Source: Cladobotryum mycophilum
Lineage: Eukaryota > Ascomycota > Sordariomycetes > Hypocreales > Hypocreaceae
DNA length: 64,000 nt
Assembly: GCA_036429605.1 (NCBI GenBank)
Contig: CM071589.1
Span: 5,580,001 to 5,644,000, forward strand
Direction: 5' to 3'
The translations under genes were made by a program, and so were the position numbers. Under the pieces are notes generated by a model. The model was not told where the DNA came from and did no database searches. It was given only the letters and a program-made list of their open reading frames with translations. This document shows positions 23,029 through 34,024 of this stretch, piece after piece. Within the stretch, counting starts at the first letter, position 1; the number at the start of each line of letters is the position of its first letter.

Positions 23029-26000
23029 ATGCCGTCGACTTGGGTCTCAGCGTTCCTTATTATCTCTATCTTCGTTGAGAATGCCTCTGCGGACTCTGGA
23101 GATGACTTCTACAACAACCTGTTCTCCGATTTGGCACCGTATGGACCATCCCACCAACCGCTTTTTATTCTCAAAGTTCATGTTTAACTGACCTCACTTC
23201 TGACAGACTCCTCGCGCTTTTTGGAGAGCGGGTTACCATGCAGTTCATGAGTCAGGCCATGGGACTAGCCGATTGCATTGTTCTCGCGATGGCTCCCTTG
23301 GGAATCATTACTGCTATTATCAGTGCTATTAGAGTTGGAGGCCCAGCGTGGCTCAAGGCTATCATTGGACGAGCAACAGAAAATCTTTCAGCGGCAGAAC
23401 TCGAGTTAATGTCATCCACGTCTCAAGAGGTCTGTGAGTTGTGGAACGGTGAGAATGTCGTCAGGTGCCAGGGGTCAGCCCCTATTTGGGAGTTTATCTG
23501 CTTGGTTCCGGAGGAGCTGGACATCAAATCTGAAGAAAGCGAGTATAGAGTGCAAGTCACAACGCTGAAACAGGCGGAAAATGATAAGCTAATTAATAAA
23601 GGTGAGAGATCTTAGCCCTCTTGTCATGTCTGACTATTCAGAGCGCTAATGATTCACGTAGAATTGAGTGGGTGGAAGCGTATTCAGAGGTTACTGCCGA
23701 TGATATCCTTGCACTGGGATACTTTCTCCTTGTTGAAGATCATGCGATGGCGGAAAAATCCGGCGAATGATGTAGAATCAAGCATCATTCAAGGCTATTT
23801 TGACCGATTGCGTTCAAACAAATTATTCGACCAAAGTAGAAAGAAGCCTATCGTTCCCAAAATTAGCATCATAGGGGATACAGATCCTGCTGCTCCAAAT
23901 CTATCTCTCAATCGGCATAATACAATCGAGCGAGGGGAGATCTATCTCCTGGCTGCTTTTGGGACAATCCTACAACTCGGCATTCTCTTATACTTTGGCT
24001 TTATTACCTACTACCCAGCCATCCAGCTAGACTTTCTTAAAAATGACCAAGCAATTGCCACTTATGCAGCTCCCATGGCCATTAGTGGGACGGTAATGGT
24101 GGTGCTTGGTGTGCTTCTGTGTGCCCACGTTGTCGAAAGCAGCACCACTGAGCGCTACTACACACCTGGTGAAGGGCACAAGGCTTATATCATCTGGTTG
24201 CAGCAAGGAAGTACAGTCAGCGACCAGGTCTTTAAGTCATTCGCCATACACCCTACGGAGGAGCGTGCAATTATTACAATGTCACGCAGAGCCCAACGGA
24301 ATCTGCAGGGACAAAAGAACGCTGGATATGGTCAGCCAAGCACTGGCTTAGAGATAAAAACACTCCTTGGTACAGCCATGGGTGTTGTAGGCTTCGTTAT
24401 CCAGTTTGTTGGCTTGCGAGGTATGCACTGGAGTGCCTCAATCGCGCAGCTTGGTGGCATTCTACTCATGGCTGTGCTTCGGTCATGGGTCCGCCGTGGG
24501 CTCGCTAACCAGCTTGGCTTTGAGGAGCTTTCACCGAAGCTGGAGATTGATTGGCTCGTTCTACAATTAGGAAAAGCAAACCAGGCTCCTTGGTTCCCTA
24601 AATCCAAAGGAAATGAGCAGGAAGTCGGGAATAATGACTCTGGAACATGGACTGTTGCCGCAGACTCGCAAGGCGCACACCAAAAGCTTGAATTTGTGTT
24701 GCCAGAAGATAGTTCAAGGTACGAAGGGCTCGATAAGAGTTCTCGGCCATCTAAAGATATAAGTACGACGGCACACGATATCTTAAAGATACGCAATGAC
24801 CTAGGTAGGCTTTCTGATTGGCGTGGGGAAACGTCCGAAGTAGCAATCCGTGTTGCAAAAACGATTGAAACGATCATGGAAATCCTTTTCCCACAAGTCT
24901 CTCAATCAAAGCGGGCATTTTGGTATCTTGAAGTGAACTGTGGAAAAGAAAGTTCTCAAACAATATCATTCCGGTTGGATTTTGGCACAACCAAGGCACA
25001 GGATGGGACTGATACTAAACAGGCTTGGAAAGCGTACGCAGATGAGATCGACTCCGCACTTTCTCTCTGGATATATTCAGTTAGAAGCAAGCAACACAAA
25101 TTGGAGGGCCAGAAGAGGGATGTCAAAAATTTGGATAAGAAAGACGATGCTTGGTTGCGCAGAAAAGGCCTACGACAAGATCTCGGGTTGAGACTATTTC
25201 CTCAGAGCTGTATCCGGGATTTCCAGTTCTGTAGACCCGGTGGTTTATCCGGAATGTTACAGGCCGAAGACCTTCGTCAGGGAATGAATGATGCAAAGGA
25301 TTGGAGAATTGTTGGCTGCGACCGCAAACTTGCCGCGTTGGCGATTCAGTCTTATGATAACTTAGAGGAGCTCTATGCTAAGCACATATTGTCTGCTTTT
25401 ATGTGTAGTGCAGCAAAAGCACTCGAATTGCCATCTTTTGGACTTACAGTGGAGAAAAATCCAAGTTATGGCGGCGGACTTTCGGAGAGGCACCCCTTTT
25501 CACTTCAGAGTGAGGAAGTCTTGAAGCTGGCCAAAGCATTCGAGGACAACGGTTTTGGAGGCTTATCCGAAGTTTCTCTCAGTATTATACCAGCTCTCAG
25601 CGAAGCGGATCAGCTCTCCTATCCTTTCCCAGAAACCTCGGACGCAGTAGACTCTATTGCTGATGGAGAAGAGCGCAAACAGGAATGGCAAAAGGTGGGT
25701 GATCTATACCTCTTTTTGTTAGACAAAGCACAGCTGCGTTATGTGAACCAATACAGTTCTCACCTGCAAGCTACTCTTTTCTCCTTGAGATATCTCAGCA
25801 AGCTCTATTCCGAGAGAGAGATAAGACTTAAAGAGGGTCGCGATATAGCAAATATAGGGAAAGTCTTGGAGGAGTTAAGGGAAAAACTGAGACGTACAAC
25901 GGAACGCCACGTACGCACATCAAGCCTACCAACTCACTATAAATTCCTGTTTATTCCGTGCGAAGAAGAAATCCTAGCAGGAATGCTCGAACAATCCAGC

Positions 26001-27249
26001 CCCGATGCAGTTCCGAATCGAGATTGCCGAGAATTATTTAAGCTGGCGGAATTGCATCTCCAAGCTAGAGACAGCGTGGAAATTCAGGGCGACAGCAAAG
26101 ACATGAATGCAAAGGATATTTGTGGTTGGACACCACTTCACTACGCCGCAATCTCGGGCCATAAAGAAATCGATAGACTCTGGAACGATGGCATGGATGC
26201 AAATGCTCAAGATTTACGCGGGCGGACGCCATTACACTACGCCAGTTGGTGTGGCCACACGGATTTTGTGGATTGCCTCGTTAAGAAAGGTGCCACAATT
26301 GACGTCCAAGATCGTGACGGAGCATCACCACTCCATTTTGCGGCGCTTCAGGGTCACTTGGATGTGATCAAATTACTACTCGATGGCTTCGAAGGTAGAC
26401 CAAATGAAGCCGAAGGCGGCAAGGTTGACGGAAAAGCAAGAGAGTTCTGGAGCTCGACTGCGTTACAAAGTCGAGATTATAATGGAAGATCACCTATTCA
26501 CTGGGCCGTAATTAAAGGGCATGCCGAGGTGGTAAAAGCACTCCGAACTAAGACTAACATCAAGGACAATCATGGCCTTACGGCATTGCACCTGGGTGTT
26601 CTACACGGGAAGCATGATGCCTTGAAAGCTGTCGCCAAAGGTCTAGGCGCGGACAAAGAATCCACCAATGATCAAGGCCTTGCGCCACTCCATCTCGCGA
26701 CCAAAATGCAAAATTGTGAGGCTATGGAGATTTTGCTTGCTAATGGCGCCTCCGTGGATACTCGTGACAAACGTGATCACACGCCATGGATGGTAGCCAT
26801 CGAGGAACGATTTACTACAGGTGCGTGAAATTCAAGTGATGATTCATGGCATGTTGTATGTACAAGTCAGACGATTCCGAGCTAACTTTGAGAATTCAGG
26901 TGCCGAACTGTTGCGTCAAAATGGAGCCAATGTAAACGCTCTAGGTGAATTCAGATGGAACCCGCTTCACGGCGCGGCAAGTCATGGCGATCTGGATCAA
27001 ATCAGATTCCTGCTTAGTCAAGGCGTCAATCCATCGATCCAAGGGGAAAACAGATGGACACCATTACATTACGCAGTGGCAACTAAAGACAAAGATTGTG
27101 CCCAGGCTTTATTAGAAGGCGGTGCCGATGTTCTTCTACGTGGCGGTGATGGGAAGACCCCACTAGAACTGGCCACCTTTTATGCGTACAATGAGATTGA
27201 AGAGGTGATTAGGAACCATATACAGCGGATACCATCTTCCCCGAGCTGA
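23029..27249 (+). CDS. Large ankyrin-repeat membrane protein (fungal accessory family)
   Basis: Four exons, 23029-23138, 23207-23601, 23662-26820 and 26900-27249, have compatible phases and give 1337 residues. The start at 23029 opens with a hydrophobic, signal-like N-terminus (VSAFLIISIFVENASA), followed by another hydrophobic stretch (IVLAMAPLGIITAIISAI) at about residues 60-80. Further membrane segments lie at about 261-283, 300-322 and 403-450. The motif GLRGMHWSASIAQLG followed by RSWVRRGL recurs in many fungal ankyrin proteins of unknown role. The middle is a long helical region without a nameable domain. At least eight ankyrin repeats run from about residue 980 to the end (GWTPLHYAAISGHKEID, GRTPLHYASWCGH, GASPLHFAALQGHLDVIKLL). 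The function is unknown; a sensor or scaffold role is a guess. It converges with the CHAT protease gene, 418 bases away. Confidence 0.82.
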
Positions 27250-27667
27250 GCGGAGGTAATTTATAAACAAGCTCTGCAACTAGCGAAATCTCCTGGGAGC
27301 TGCTCACATATTCATGACTAGTAGACATTCTAAACAATAGACCAAGACAGGGATGGAAAAACTAGCATAATTTTGTTATCGAAGCAGCATGGGGCATGAT
27401 AGAACTGAGAAGGAGACAATGAAAAGGGATCCCATGCTGTCCCGTTTAATACTCGTGATAGCATGGGAACTTGGTAACTTAAAGACAGAAACAGCCCTTT
27501 CCTACACCAATACCGAGATCATAACGCAGGTTCAACAACCGCTAGAAGCTAAAGCAAAGACTATGATGCTTCGTATTAGGGGGATCGTGAACTCAATGAC
27601 TTTAATCGACCACATTGCCGTCAAACATTCACCAGGCTAGATTACTCCTTGCTGCCAACTAATCTAC
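27250..27667. other. 3' intergenic region between convergent ankyrin and CHAT genes
   Basis: A frame of 83 codons at 27389-27640 shows no similarity to a known family. The region probably holds the two 3' untranslated regions. Confidence 0.4.
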
Positions 27668-29242
27668 CTAGACTCCAAAATGAACAAACGGGATCCATCC
27701 GATAAAATCACCCGGCGCACTTTTCCGTACTTCCTTGAGAGCATGATGAAACGCTTCCGATACCTCAACCATTCCATCCCCACCTTTCCTAGCACCCCCG
27801 TCCGCCAGGAGATGGCCGTAAAACTCCCTCGAAAAGAGCCGGCAGCTTTCGTCATCCGCCTTCCACATGTTCCCAATGACGTGCCTAAACCCGGCCAACT
27901 GGAAGCTGCTGACGACGTGCAGGCCCTCGTCGGCTAGCTTGACAACGGAGTTGTTGGCGGTGTGGCAGGCGCCGAGGTAGGCCAGGTACGCGTTCTGAAC
28001 CCTCATGGATGAGACCTCCCGCACAGATAGCTTGGCAGCTCGTGGCTCAATGGACGTACTGGAAGACGTGTTGACGTCCTCGAGCAAGAGCACATGGCTC
28101 TCTAGTGGATTTTCCGTGTCAGACAGGCCATGGCACGCAAAGTGAACAATCCGTAAGACATCCTCGTCATACTTCTGGTGGAGTTGTCGAAGAATCTGTC
28201 CTTTTGATGGGCTCTCAAAAGTCTCAACATCTGCTCTCTTCTCAGCAATCTCATAGATACATCGAATCTCGTCTTTGACGTTAGGCAAGGGCGCATGGCC
28301 GGCCGTGTTTGACATGCTGATGAGTTCAATGCGTAGTCTATTCGCGCCCCCTTCTGGCTTCGCCACTTGTCGCGCATACCACAGAGCCTTCATGGTCGGC
28401 GCATACGACGAGTTGACAAAGTTGATGGCGCTCTTTGACTTTGAAGGATGTTTGCCGGCGGCGTGAAAGGGGAGCTTGCTCAAGTGCCCGACACCAATCC
28501 ACCAAAGGTTCTTGATCGCCGTCTGCTGCGGTTCAAGACCTAGCTCCCGAAAGACGGGACCCACGACCGTGTCCCACAGCCATAGAAGGATTCTGGACAA
28601 TTCTTTGTTGTCGCGGCCGCGAGATTCCATATTTGTCCGCCCAAAAATGGAGTTTATGCGCTGCATGTAGGCTTTACTGGCGTAAAAATCCAGGTCCGGC
28701 AGCCGAAGTATTCGAATAGCGGAGCTCGTCACAATCAAAGCGTCGCTGTGAAAGCTTGATGAGTTGACAACCACGATGGCTCCGTCCCTAGCAAGGCTCA
28801 TCATCTCCCTTTCTACCAAAGGCAGCATGAACCTCTCGTAGCCATCAAGTGCTCTAATTTCCTCTGTCAACACTTCGAGCCGTTGGTGCAAACCCTGGAG
28901 GTGCCGACGGTCTGCCACTTTCTGCGCGACCGGGTGCTCGAGCTCGAATCCCCACAAGAAGTTGGTCTCGCTAGGGTCTTCCATACCAGAGTTTTTCTGA
29001 TCTATTTTATTTCGGAGGTTGTCTAGCTTCTGAAACATGTCCGGGTGAGCTGTCCTTAAGGATGAAATATCGCTTCTGAGGTCAATCGCTGAGCTCATAA
29101 TCATCCCGCGCCCCAGCTCGAGAAGTCGGAGAGCTTCGTATCCACAACCGCCTGCTTCAAGGGCACAAGAAGCAGCTTCGGAAGCAACTTGTCCATAACC
29201 AGCCAGTAAATATTGCGAGAATATGAGCTCAAATTCTATCAA
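27668..29242 (-). CDS. CHAT-domain cysteine protease, N-terminally truncated
   Basis: CHAT proteases (caspase HetF associated with TPRs) are caspase-like enzymes; in fungi they are often encoded beside gasdermin-like genes. One open frame of about 524 codons runs without a stop. The catalytic dyad is present: His in VHFACHG (codon at 28130-28132) and Cys in YLGACHTA (27965-27967). The stretches EALRLLELGRG and the C-terminal GFRHVIGNMWKADDESC are typical of the fungal family. There is no TPR array: family-like sequence starts abruptly near 29225 (SQYLLAGYGQVASEAA), a stop lies just upstream in frame at 29267-29269, and no ATG precedes the conserved part. The first usable Met is in GRGMIM, near 29107. 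Upstream sequence belongs to the gasdermin-like gene on the other strand, so this looks like a truncated gene, not a missed exon. Whether it is expressed is unknown. Confidence 0.82.
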   Translation of the reverse strand: MIEFELIFSQYLLAGYGQVASEAASCALEAGGCGYEALRLLELGRGMIMSSAIDLRSDISSLRTAHPDMFQKLDNLRNKIDQKNSGMEDPSETNFLWGFELEHPVAQKVADRRHLQGLHQRLEVLTEEIRALDGYERFMLPLVEREMMSLARDGAIVVVNSSSFHSDALIVTSSAIRILRLPDLDFYASKAYMQRINSIFGRTNMESRGRDNKELSRILLWLWDTVVGPVFRELGLEPQQTAIKNLWWIGVGHLSKLPFHAAGKHPSKSKSAINFVNSSYAPTMKALWYARQVAKPEGGANRLRIELISMSNTAGHAPLPNVKDEIRCIYEIAEKRADVETFESPSKGQILRQLHQKYDEDVLRIVHFACHGLSDTENPLESHVLLLEDVNTSSSTSIEPRAAKLSVREVSSMRVQNAYLAYLGACHTANNSVVKLADEGLHVVSSFQLAGFRHVIGNMWKADDESCRLFSREFYGHLLADGGARKGGDGMVEVSEAFHHALKEVRKSAPGDFIGWIPFVHFGV

Positions 29243-30044
29243 AATGATACATATGACGATAGTAGACTACATTGAGAGCATACCTGTGGAGAACGCTCGC
29301 CTTGGGCGTCTTGTCTTGAATCGTCGACACCCATACCAAGATTACCGGGATGCCCAATCCATTAATGCCACTTCATCCAAACTTACCGTCAAATCCTATG
29401 AGAACTTCCGCAAGGAATTGGGATCTGCTTCTCTCATCACCAAGTTCACCGAATTCGTATCCGCCTCATTCAACTATGAGCACAAAGGCACCAACGACGT
29501 CTCCGCTGTGGCTGTTTCAATCAACACCCTCCATAACTCTGGGGAGTGGTTCTAAAAGGCTTGTGCCGATGCAGACACTCGAAAATGGATTCTCAAAGCC
29601 CTAAAGCAAGGCCGTTCCATTTATATGATTGTGGGTCACTGCATCCTCACGGATGCCCAGTCAGCTCTCACGTGGAGTCGAGACATGGCGACTTTGGTAG
29701 ACCCTCATATCCCCGTACCATTAGCCCCTAAGAATCTCATGGATGCTCGGGTAGAGGTCTCCCAGCAACATATATGCGAAGAAAAGCTGAGCGCGCAGTT
29801 CCCTGGCCAAACCGTCTGTGCAGTACAATATCGCAAATTGGTGTTCAAGTGGTTCTCTTCCAAAACACTAGAAAATGCAGAGTTGGAGCATGGAAACAGG
29901 TGGACGGTGGCTGCAGTGTTTCGAGGCGGGGAGAATGTCGACGAGAAAAATGTTCTTGAAGTGGCGCTTACTGATGAAAATGATGACGAGGAAGAAGATG
30001 AGGAAGAGGAGTCCGAGGAATCCGAGGATAGCGACAAAGAATAG
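29223..30044 (+). pseudogene. Gasdermin-like protein gene with an in-frame stop (29553-29555)
   Basis: The frame resembles fungal gasdermin-like proteins, the group of Neurospora RCD-1 and Podospora HET-Q1, which are membrane-pore-forming cell-death executors released by proteolysis. Hallmarks are an N-terminal VDYIESIPVENARLGRLVL, a middle IYMIVGHCILTDAQ and a later TVCAVQYRKLVFKWF. The length of 273 codons suits the family (about 240-280), and a very acidic tail (DDEEEDEEEESEESEDSD) ends it. Candidate starts are ATGs at 29223, 29244 and 29253; the conserved part begins around 29256. A TAA at 29553-29555 splits the frame. Both halves lie in the same reading frame, so this is a substitution-type stop and not an indel, and no GT-AG intron with a convincing acceptor removes it cleanly. 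I assign the family from remembered motifs, without an alignment. As read, the product would end after about 110 residues. Confidence 0.62.
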
Positions 30045-30466
30045 TCATATACCTACCTAGCCATTCTGTTTGCCTAGCAATAATAAACGGCTAACATACC
30101 AAGAATAATGGATGTATCATATTATAGAGACCATGCATTTGGAATTGTGTGGTAATGACAAGGCAGGGCCTAAAAGAACACAGTGACGGCAAAGAAAGAC
30201 ATCGCACAACCAGTGTAAAATAACTACTAACGAATTCGACTATTTCTCCATTAGACCAGACAGAGTTTCAAGACAAGTTCCCAACGTCCAAACGGGTCGC
30301 ACGACATCGCCTCAGGCGCTCGTGGGAAAGAGAAGCACACTCGCGAGAAAAAGCCGACCGAATCGAACCGATATACCTAGACTAAGCTACCGCACACAAG
30401 ACTTACCTTTCATTTTACGCCTTCAACTCCGGACCGCTCACCTGCTGAACTACGAATCAGCCTTCT
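30045..30466. other. Intergenic region between gasdermin-like and PhoD genes
   Basis: This is the 3' end of both neighbours, which converge here. On the minus strand near 30354-30395 there are A-box-like and B-box-like sequences followed by a T-run, but they are too close together for a tRNA. No gene is called. Confidence 0.4.
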
Positions 30467-32596
30467 CTAAATGAACCTGAACTTGTCCCAGAAGGATCCC
30501 GTACGCTTTTCAGACTCAGGCACCGGCGGTGCAGTGACTGTAGTATTCCACGTCTCCTCGCCGTCGATGAAGAGTTGGTAGAAAAGCGTGCTCTCTCCTT
30601 CTTTGTTCTCAAACGTGAAGGATCCAAACTTCGAGTTACCGGCATGCAAATACCTGGAATTAAGTCAGCAATATGCGCTTTCAAAAAAAAAAAAGATTTG
30701 GTCTACTGACTGTAGCATGATATCCTCCTCATCAGTCTGCCTGTATGACGGAACTGGAGAGGCAAACTGATTGAGAGGGCTTGTGGAGAACTCATGAACC
30801 GAAGCAGACTCTTCCCACTTCGATTCCGGAGGCGGGGGGAACTTGGTTGCGGCGAACTCGTGTCGGTCTCCAGAGAGGACAACTACACCGAACCCGCGCG
30901 CAGAGGTGTTCCACATAGCCTCGAGAACCATCTTTCTCTCAACCAAGAATCCGCCCCAGGTGTCCTTGACGTTGACGGGCCAATTCTTTGTGAAGGGTAC
31001 GGAGGAAGCAACAATCTTCCACCGAACACCATTGGGCTCGGGACGAGCAAGCCAAGCCAAGAAGTCTTCCAATTGTTCAGGGCCCAACATTGTCTTTTCG
31101 GATTCCTCAAACGGCAGGCTATTGCTGGAACGGAGGCTTCGGGTGTCGAGCATAAAAAAGCTAGCGGGTCCTTGGGTAAACTCGTACCAGGTTGCATGCT
31201 CGCGGCGTTGGTTCTTAGTGTTCGCCGTCAAGGCTTTCGGGGGGTTGACTGCAGCCTGGTAGATGTTCCATGGATCAAAAGCCGCCTTGTATACACCTGT
31301 CTCGTTGGAGGAGCTGTAGTCTGAGAAAAAGGTTAGTTTAAAACATGTCATTGTGGTAAGAGATACGCGCCCTATAAAAAATTAGCTCAGAACTCATAGA
31401 AAGGTTAGAGAATACAAACATTAGAAATTTCATGGTCATCCAAGGTGTGGATCCAGCTGAGATTTTGTCCGACAGGAGCCCAGTCAGGAGAGGCATAGAC
31501 CTGGCGATATTGAAACGTGTACTCGGCTGGGTCAATCGGCTTGCCAAAGCGCTGTGGAACATCAATATAGATAAAGTCTCCTAGAAACAGCATGAATTGA
31601 GCCTTCAACTCTGGAAGTCTTCTCGCAAGATGTCGAACGCCAGGAATAGCCAGCGGGTGCTCAGTTGGGTTGTAGGGAAAACGGGGTAAAATGCAAGATG
31701 TTGAGAGGAAGGTGAATTTGCCGTCGTTGTAAGCCGACATCTTTCCAGGTTGCGGGGGAGTCAGGAATTCGCCAGTGTGGTTGTTGGATGTTCTCCATTC
31801 ATACTTGCGCTCGTCATTATGCTTGAAGGAGACAGTGGTAACCCCTGTGAAGTCAGTTCCATTGGCAGTCTCGGAGATAATTCCAGCAGCCTGCCATATT
31901 GAGCTTTCGACGGATCCATCAGCACCTTTCAGACGAATCTCAAGGGTCACAGGCAACTTGGCCTGATCAGGCTCTCGAATAAGAAACCTAGCTTCCGTGT
32001 GGGAAACATATCCAAGGCGAACGAAAGAGAGATCGTCCATAGGGTAGAATCGCCCGCGAAATACAAAGTCTGCCGTGAATCCAACGAGAACAAGGTTGAT
32101 AAGAAAGGTTAAGATGGAGGCAACCGGCTTCTTGGGGCTTGGAGCTCCAAATAAGAGAATCTTCCATGATGAGACATCCTCTTCCGAAAGAGTAATTGTC
32201 TCTTTAACATCTATTTGCTCCACCACCAGTTCGTCCTCCGTGCCATCGTCAGCTTTGATAACGGTGTCCTTTACAACGACATCAACTTCATCGGCCACAA
32301 CTTCGACCTTAGGCTTGGTGAGGTAGCTCGCCACAAAGGATGTAACGTAGATGGCAAAAAGAGTAAAGATTATAGGCGCAATGGGGGCCTATGTTTGGTT
32401 AGACAGAGGTCCATGCTTGCACAGCATTAGCGTTAATGGAGCCGTGACATACTGCAAACTGGGAGCATGTTAGTTGAACAAGATGTCGACAGAATGTAGA
32501 GCTAAACAAGAATAGACTCACAAGTCGAAGAAATATAGGTATACTTATTCTCAAGAGGAATGAAGTCAACTTTGCAGAGGCTGTTTGGATCGCCAT
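30467..32596 (-). CDS. PhoD-like metallophosphatase, membrane anchored
   Basis: An alkaline-phosphatase-D-type metallophosphoesterase with an N-terminal membrane part. Proposed exons are 32596-32522, 32458-32453 (6 nt), 32388-31416, 31320-30711 and 30653-30467, giving about 616 residues. N-terminal hydrophobic stretches (SFLLRISIPIFL; IIFTLFAIYV) and another near residue 100 (SILTFLINLVLVGF) suggest several membrane passes with the catalytic domain after them. Catalytic motifs are LFLGDFIYID, TLDDHEISN and LSGDRHEF, all typical of PhoD metal sites. The 6-nt exon reads Phe-Ala and lies between perfect GTGAGT/CAG and GTATGT/TAG signals with introns of 63 and 64 nt; skipping it also keeps the frame. 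The donor of intron 3 is ambiguous: phase requires GTATTC after HEISNV rather than the earlier GTTTGT. The substrate is unknown. Confidence 0.82.
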
Positions 32597-33220
32597 CTCT
32601 GGGGTGATAAAGACGCAATTGCGCCTGTGGTGGGGTTCAAAGATTGTTTACAGCAACGCCTTGTAGTACAAAGGGTGCAGAGTAACAAAAAGAATACTGA
32701 ATAGTAGGAAAATGAATTCACCACAAAACAGAAGAAACGGGTAAAGGTGAAGGAAAGTAAATAATAAAGGTCAATTCGGTTGACTATGCATCAGCTCATT
32801 GCGCCATTACAAGAAGAAGACGTGTTAAACGTGAAGATGTGATGATGAAAATTCAGAAACGTGCCGAAACATACATGCGCATCTACGTCACTGGCCATTT
32901 GAGGTACAGATTGCACTAATTCCACCAAGAACGCGTGCGCGCCAATAACAAATGAGCAGTCTCTCAGCTGTGGCTTGTTAGCAGCAAGTACGGAGGGACA
33001 TGGAATTTACATGTGTTTGCGCCACAGTTCAGGGGTCGGTTTCACGATAATCCGCCCCGCAAGAGCTGGCCAGTGTCAGTTTAGTGCAAGTGCCTCCAAA
33101 TGGACACAATTGCTACTGGAGTAAGACTGGAGTAGGTTGCGCCAATCTGTCCAGACGACGACGAACCTCCTGACCAGCAACCTGATATCGTCGTCGACCA
33201 GGTCGAAACATTGCGACAAG
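32597..33220. promoter_or_regulatory. Shared upstream region of PhoD and p24 genes
   Basis: A 624-base head-to-head gap that should contain both promoters. No coding frame is supported. It is AT-rich on the PhoD side. Confidence 0.45.
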
Positions 33221-34024
33221 ATGAGATTACCGACGCTTGTAGCTGGCCTTGTGGCCTGCATGGTCACCAATGTTGCGGCTACAGCATTGACATATAGGCT
33301 GACGGCGCACGAGAAGGCCTGCTTCTATGCCAATACAAAGAACGAAAACGAGAGGATCGCCTTTTATTTTGCTGTTGGTTCAGCCCTGCTAGCATTATAA
33401 ACGAGCAATTGTATCTAATTATGCGGCTCATAGGTTCAATCCGGTGGCTCATTCGATGTCGACTACGTTGTTGAGGGGCCAGGAGGCAAGATTATCCTGG
33501 AGGGCGAAAAGGAGCGACAAGGCGACTTTGTTTTCACCGCGCAGCAAGTCGGAGACTACAGCTTCTGCTTCGATAACGAAATGAGCACATTCTCCGACAA
33601 ATACGTCGATTTCGACATTTCGGTTCGTGGACCTCCTTTCATGAAGTGGGGGACCCCTGACTAACAACCAACCCAGGTCGAAAACGAGTCCCGAGCTGCT
33701 CAGCTGCCATCTAAGCAAGGCTCAACACCAGAACAGACCGGAGCCCTCGAGGAGTCAATCTACAAGATCTCCGGCCAGCTTTCTACCATCTCTCGAAACC
33801 AAAAGTATTTCCGAACTCGCGAAAACCGAAACTTTAGCACCGTCCAGAGCACGGAGAAGCGCATTGTGAATTTTAGCATGATTCAAATGGCTCTCATCGT
33901 CTGTATGGGTGCGTTGCAAGTATTCGTCGTTCGATTCTTCTTCCAGGTAAGTCGCAGCAAGCTTTGTCCATGCCGGTGTAGATGCTGATAATGTCATCAG
34001 GGCGCTCGCAAGGGCTACGTTTAA
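33221..34024 (+). CDS. p24 family cargo receptor (EMP24/GP25L, Erp-like)
   Basis: A type I membrane protein of ER-Golgi COPII/COPI vesicles, helping cargo selection. Four exons, 33221-33373, 33434-33622, 33677-33946 and 34001-34024, all joined at phase 0, give 211 residues. It has a signal peptide (about residues 1-20, RLPTLVAGLVACMVTNVAA) and a GOLD domain starting ALTYRLTAHEKACFY, with the paired Cys in ACFY and SFCFDNE. A coiled-coil neck (EESIYKISGQLSTISRNQKYFRTRE) precedes a single membrane segment (FSMIQMALIVCMGALQVFVV) and a short cytosolic tail, FFQGARKGYV, with the Phe-Phe COPII motif. The last exon is only 24 nt. Assignment to Erp3 or another Erp subtype is not certain. Confidence 0.9.

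Noticed and set aside
29457..29558. Possible 102-nt intron that would remove the stop in the gasdermin-like gene
   Set aside because: The donor GTATCC is acceptable, but the acceptor AAAAG follows no pyrimidine tract, and the removed part looks like conserved coding sequence.
30354..30450. tRNA-like A-box (TAGCTTAGT) and B-box (GGTTCGATTC) followed by a T-run on the minus strand
   Set aside because: The two boxes are only about six bases apart, with no room for an anticodon arm, and the acceptor stem cannot be formed.
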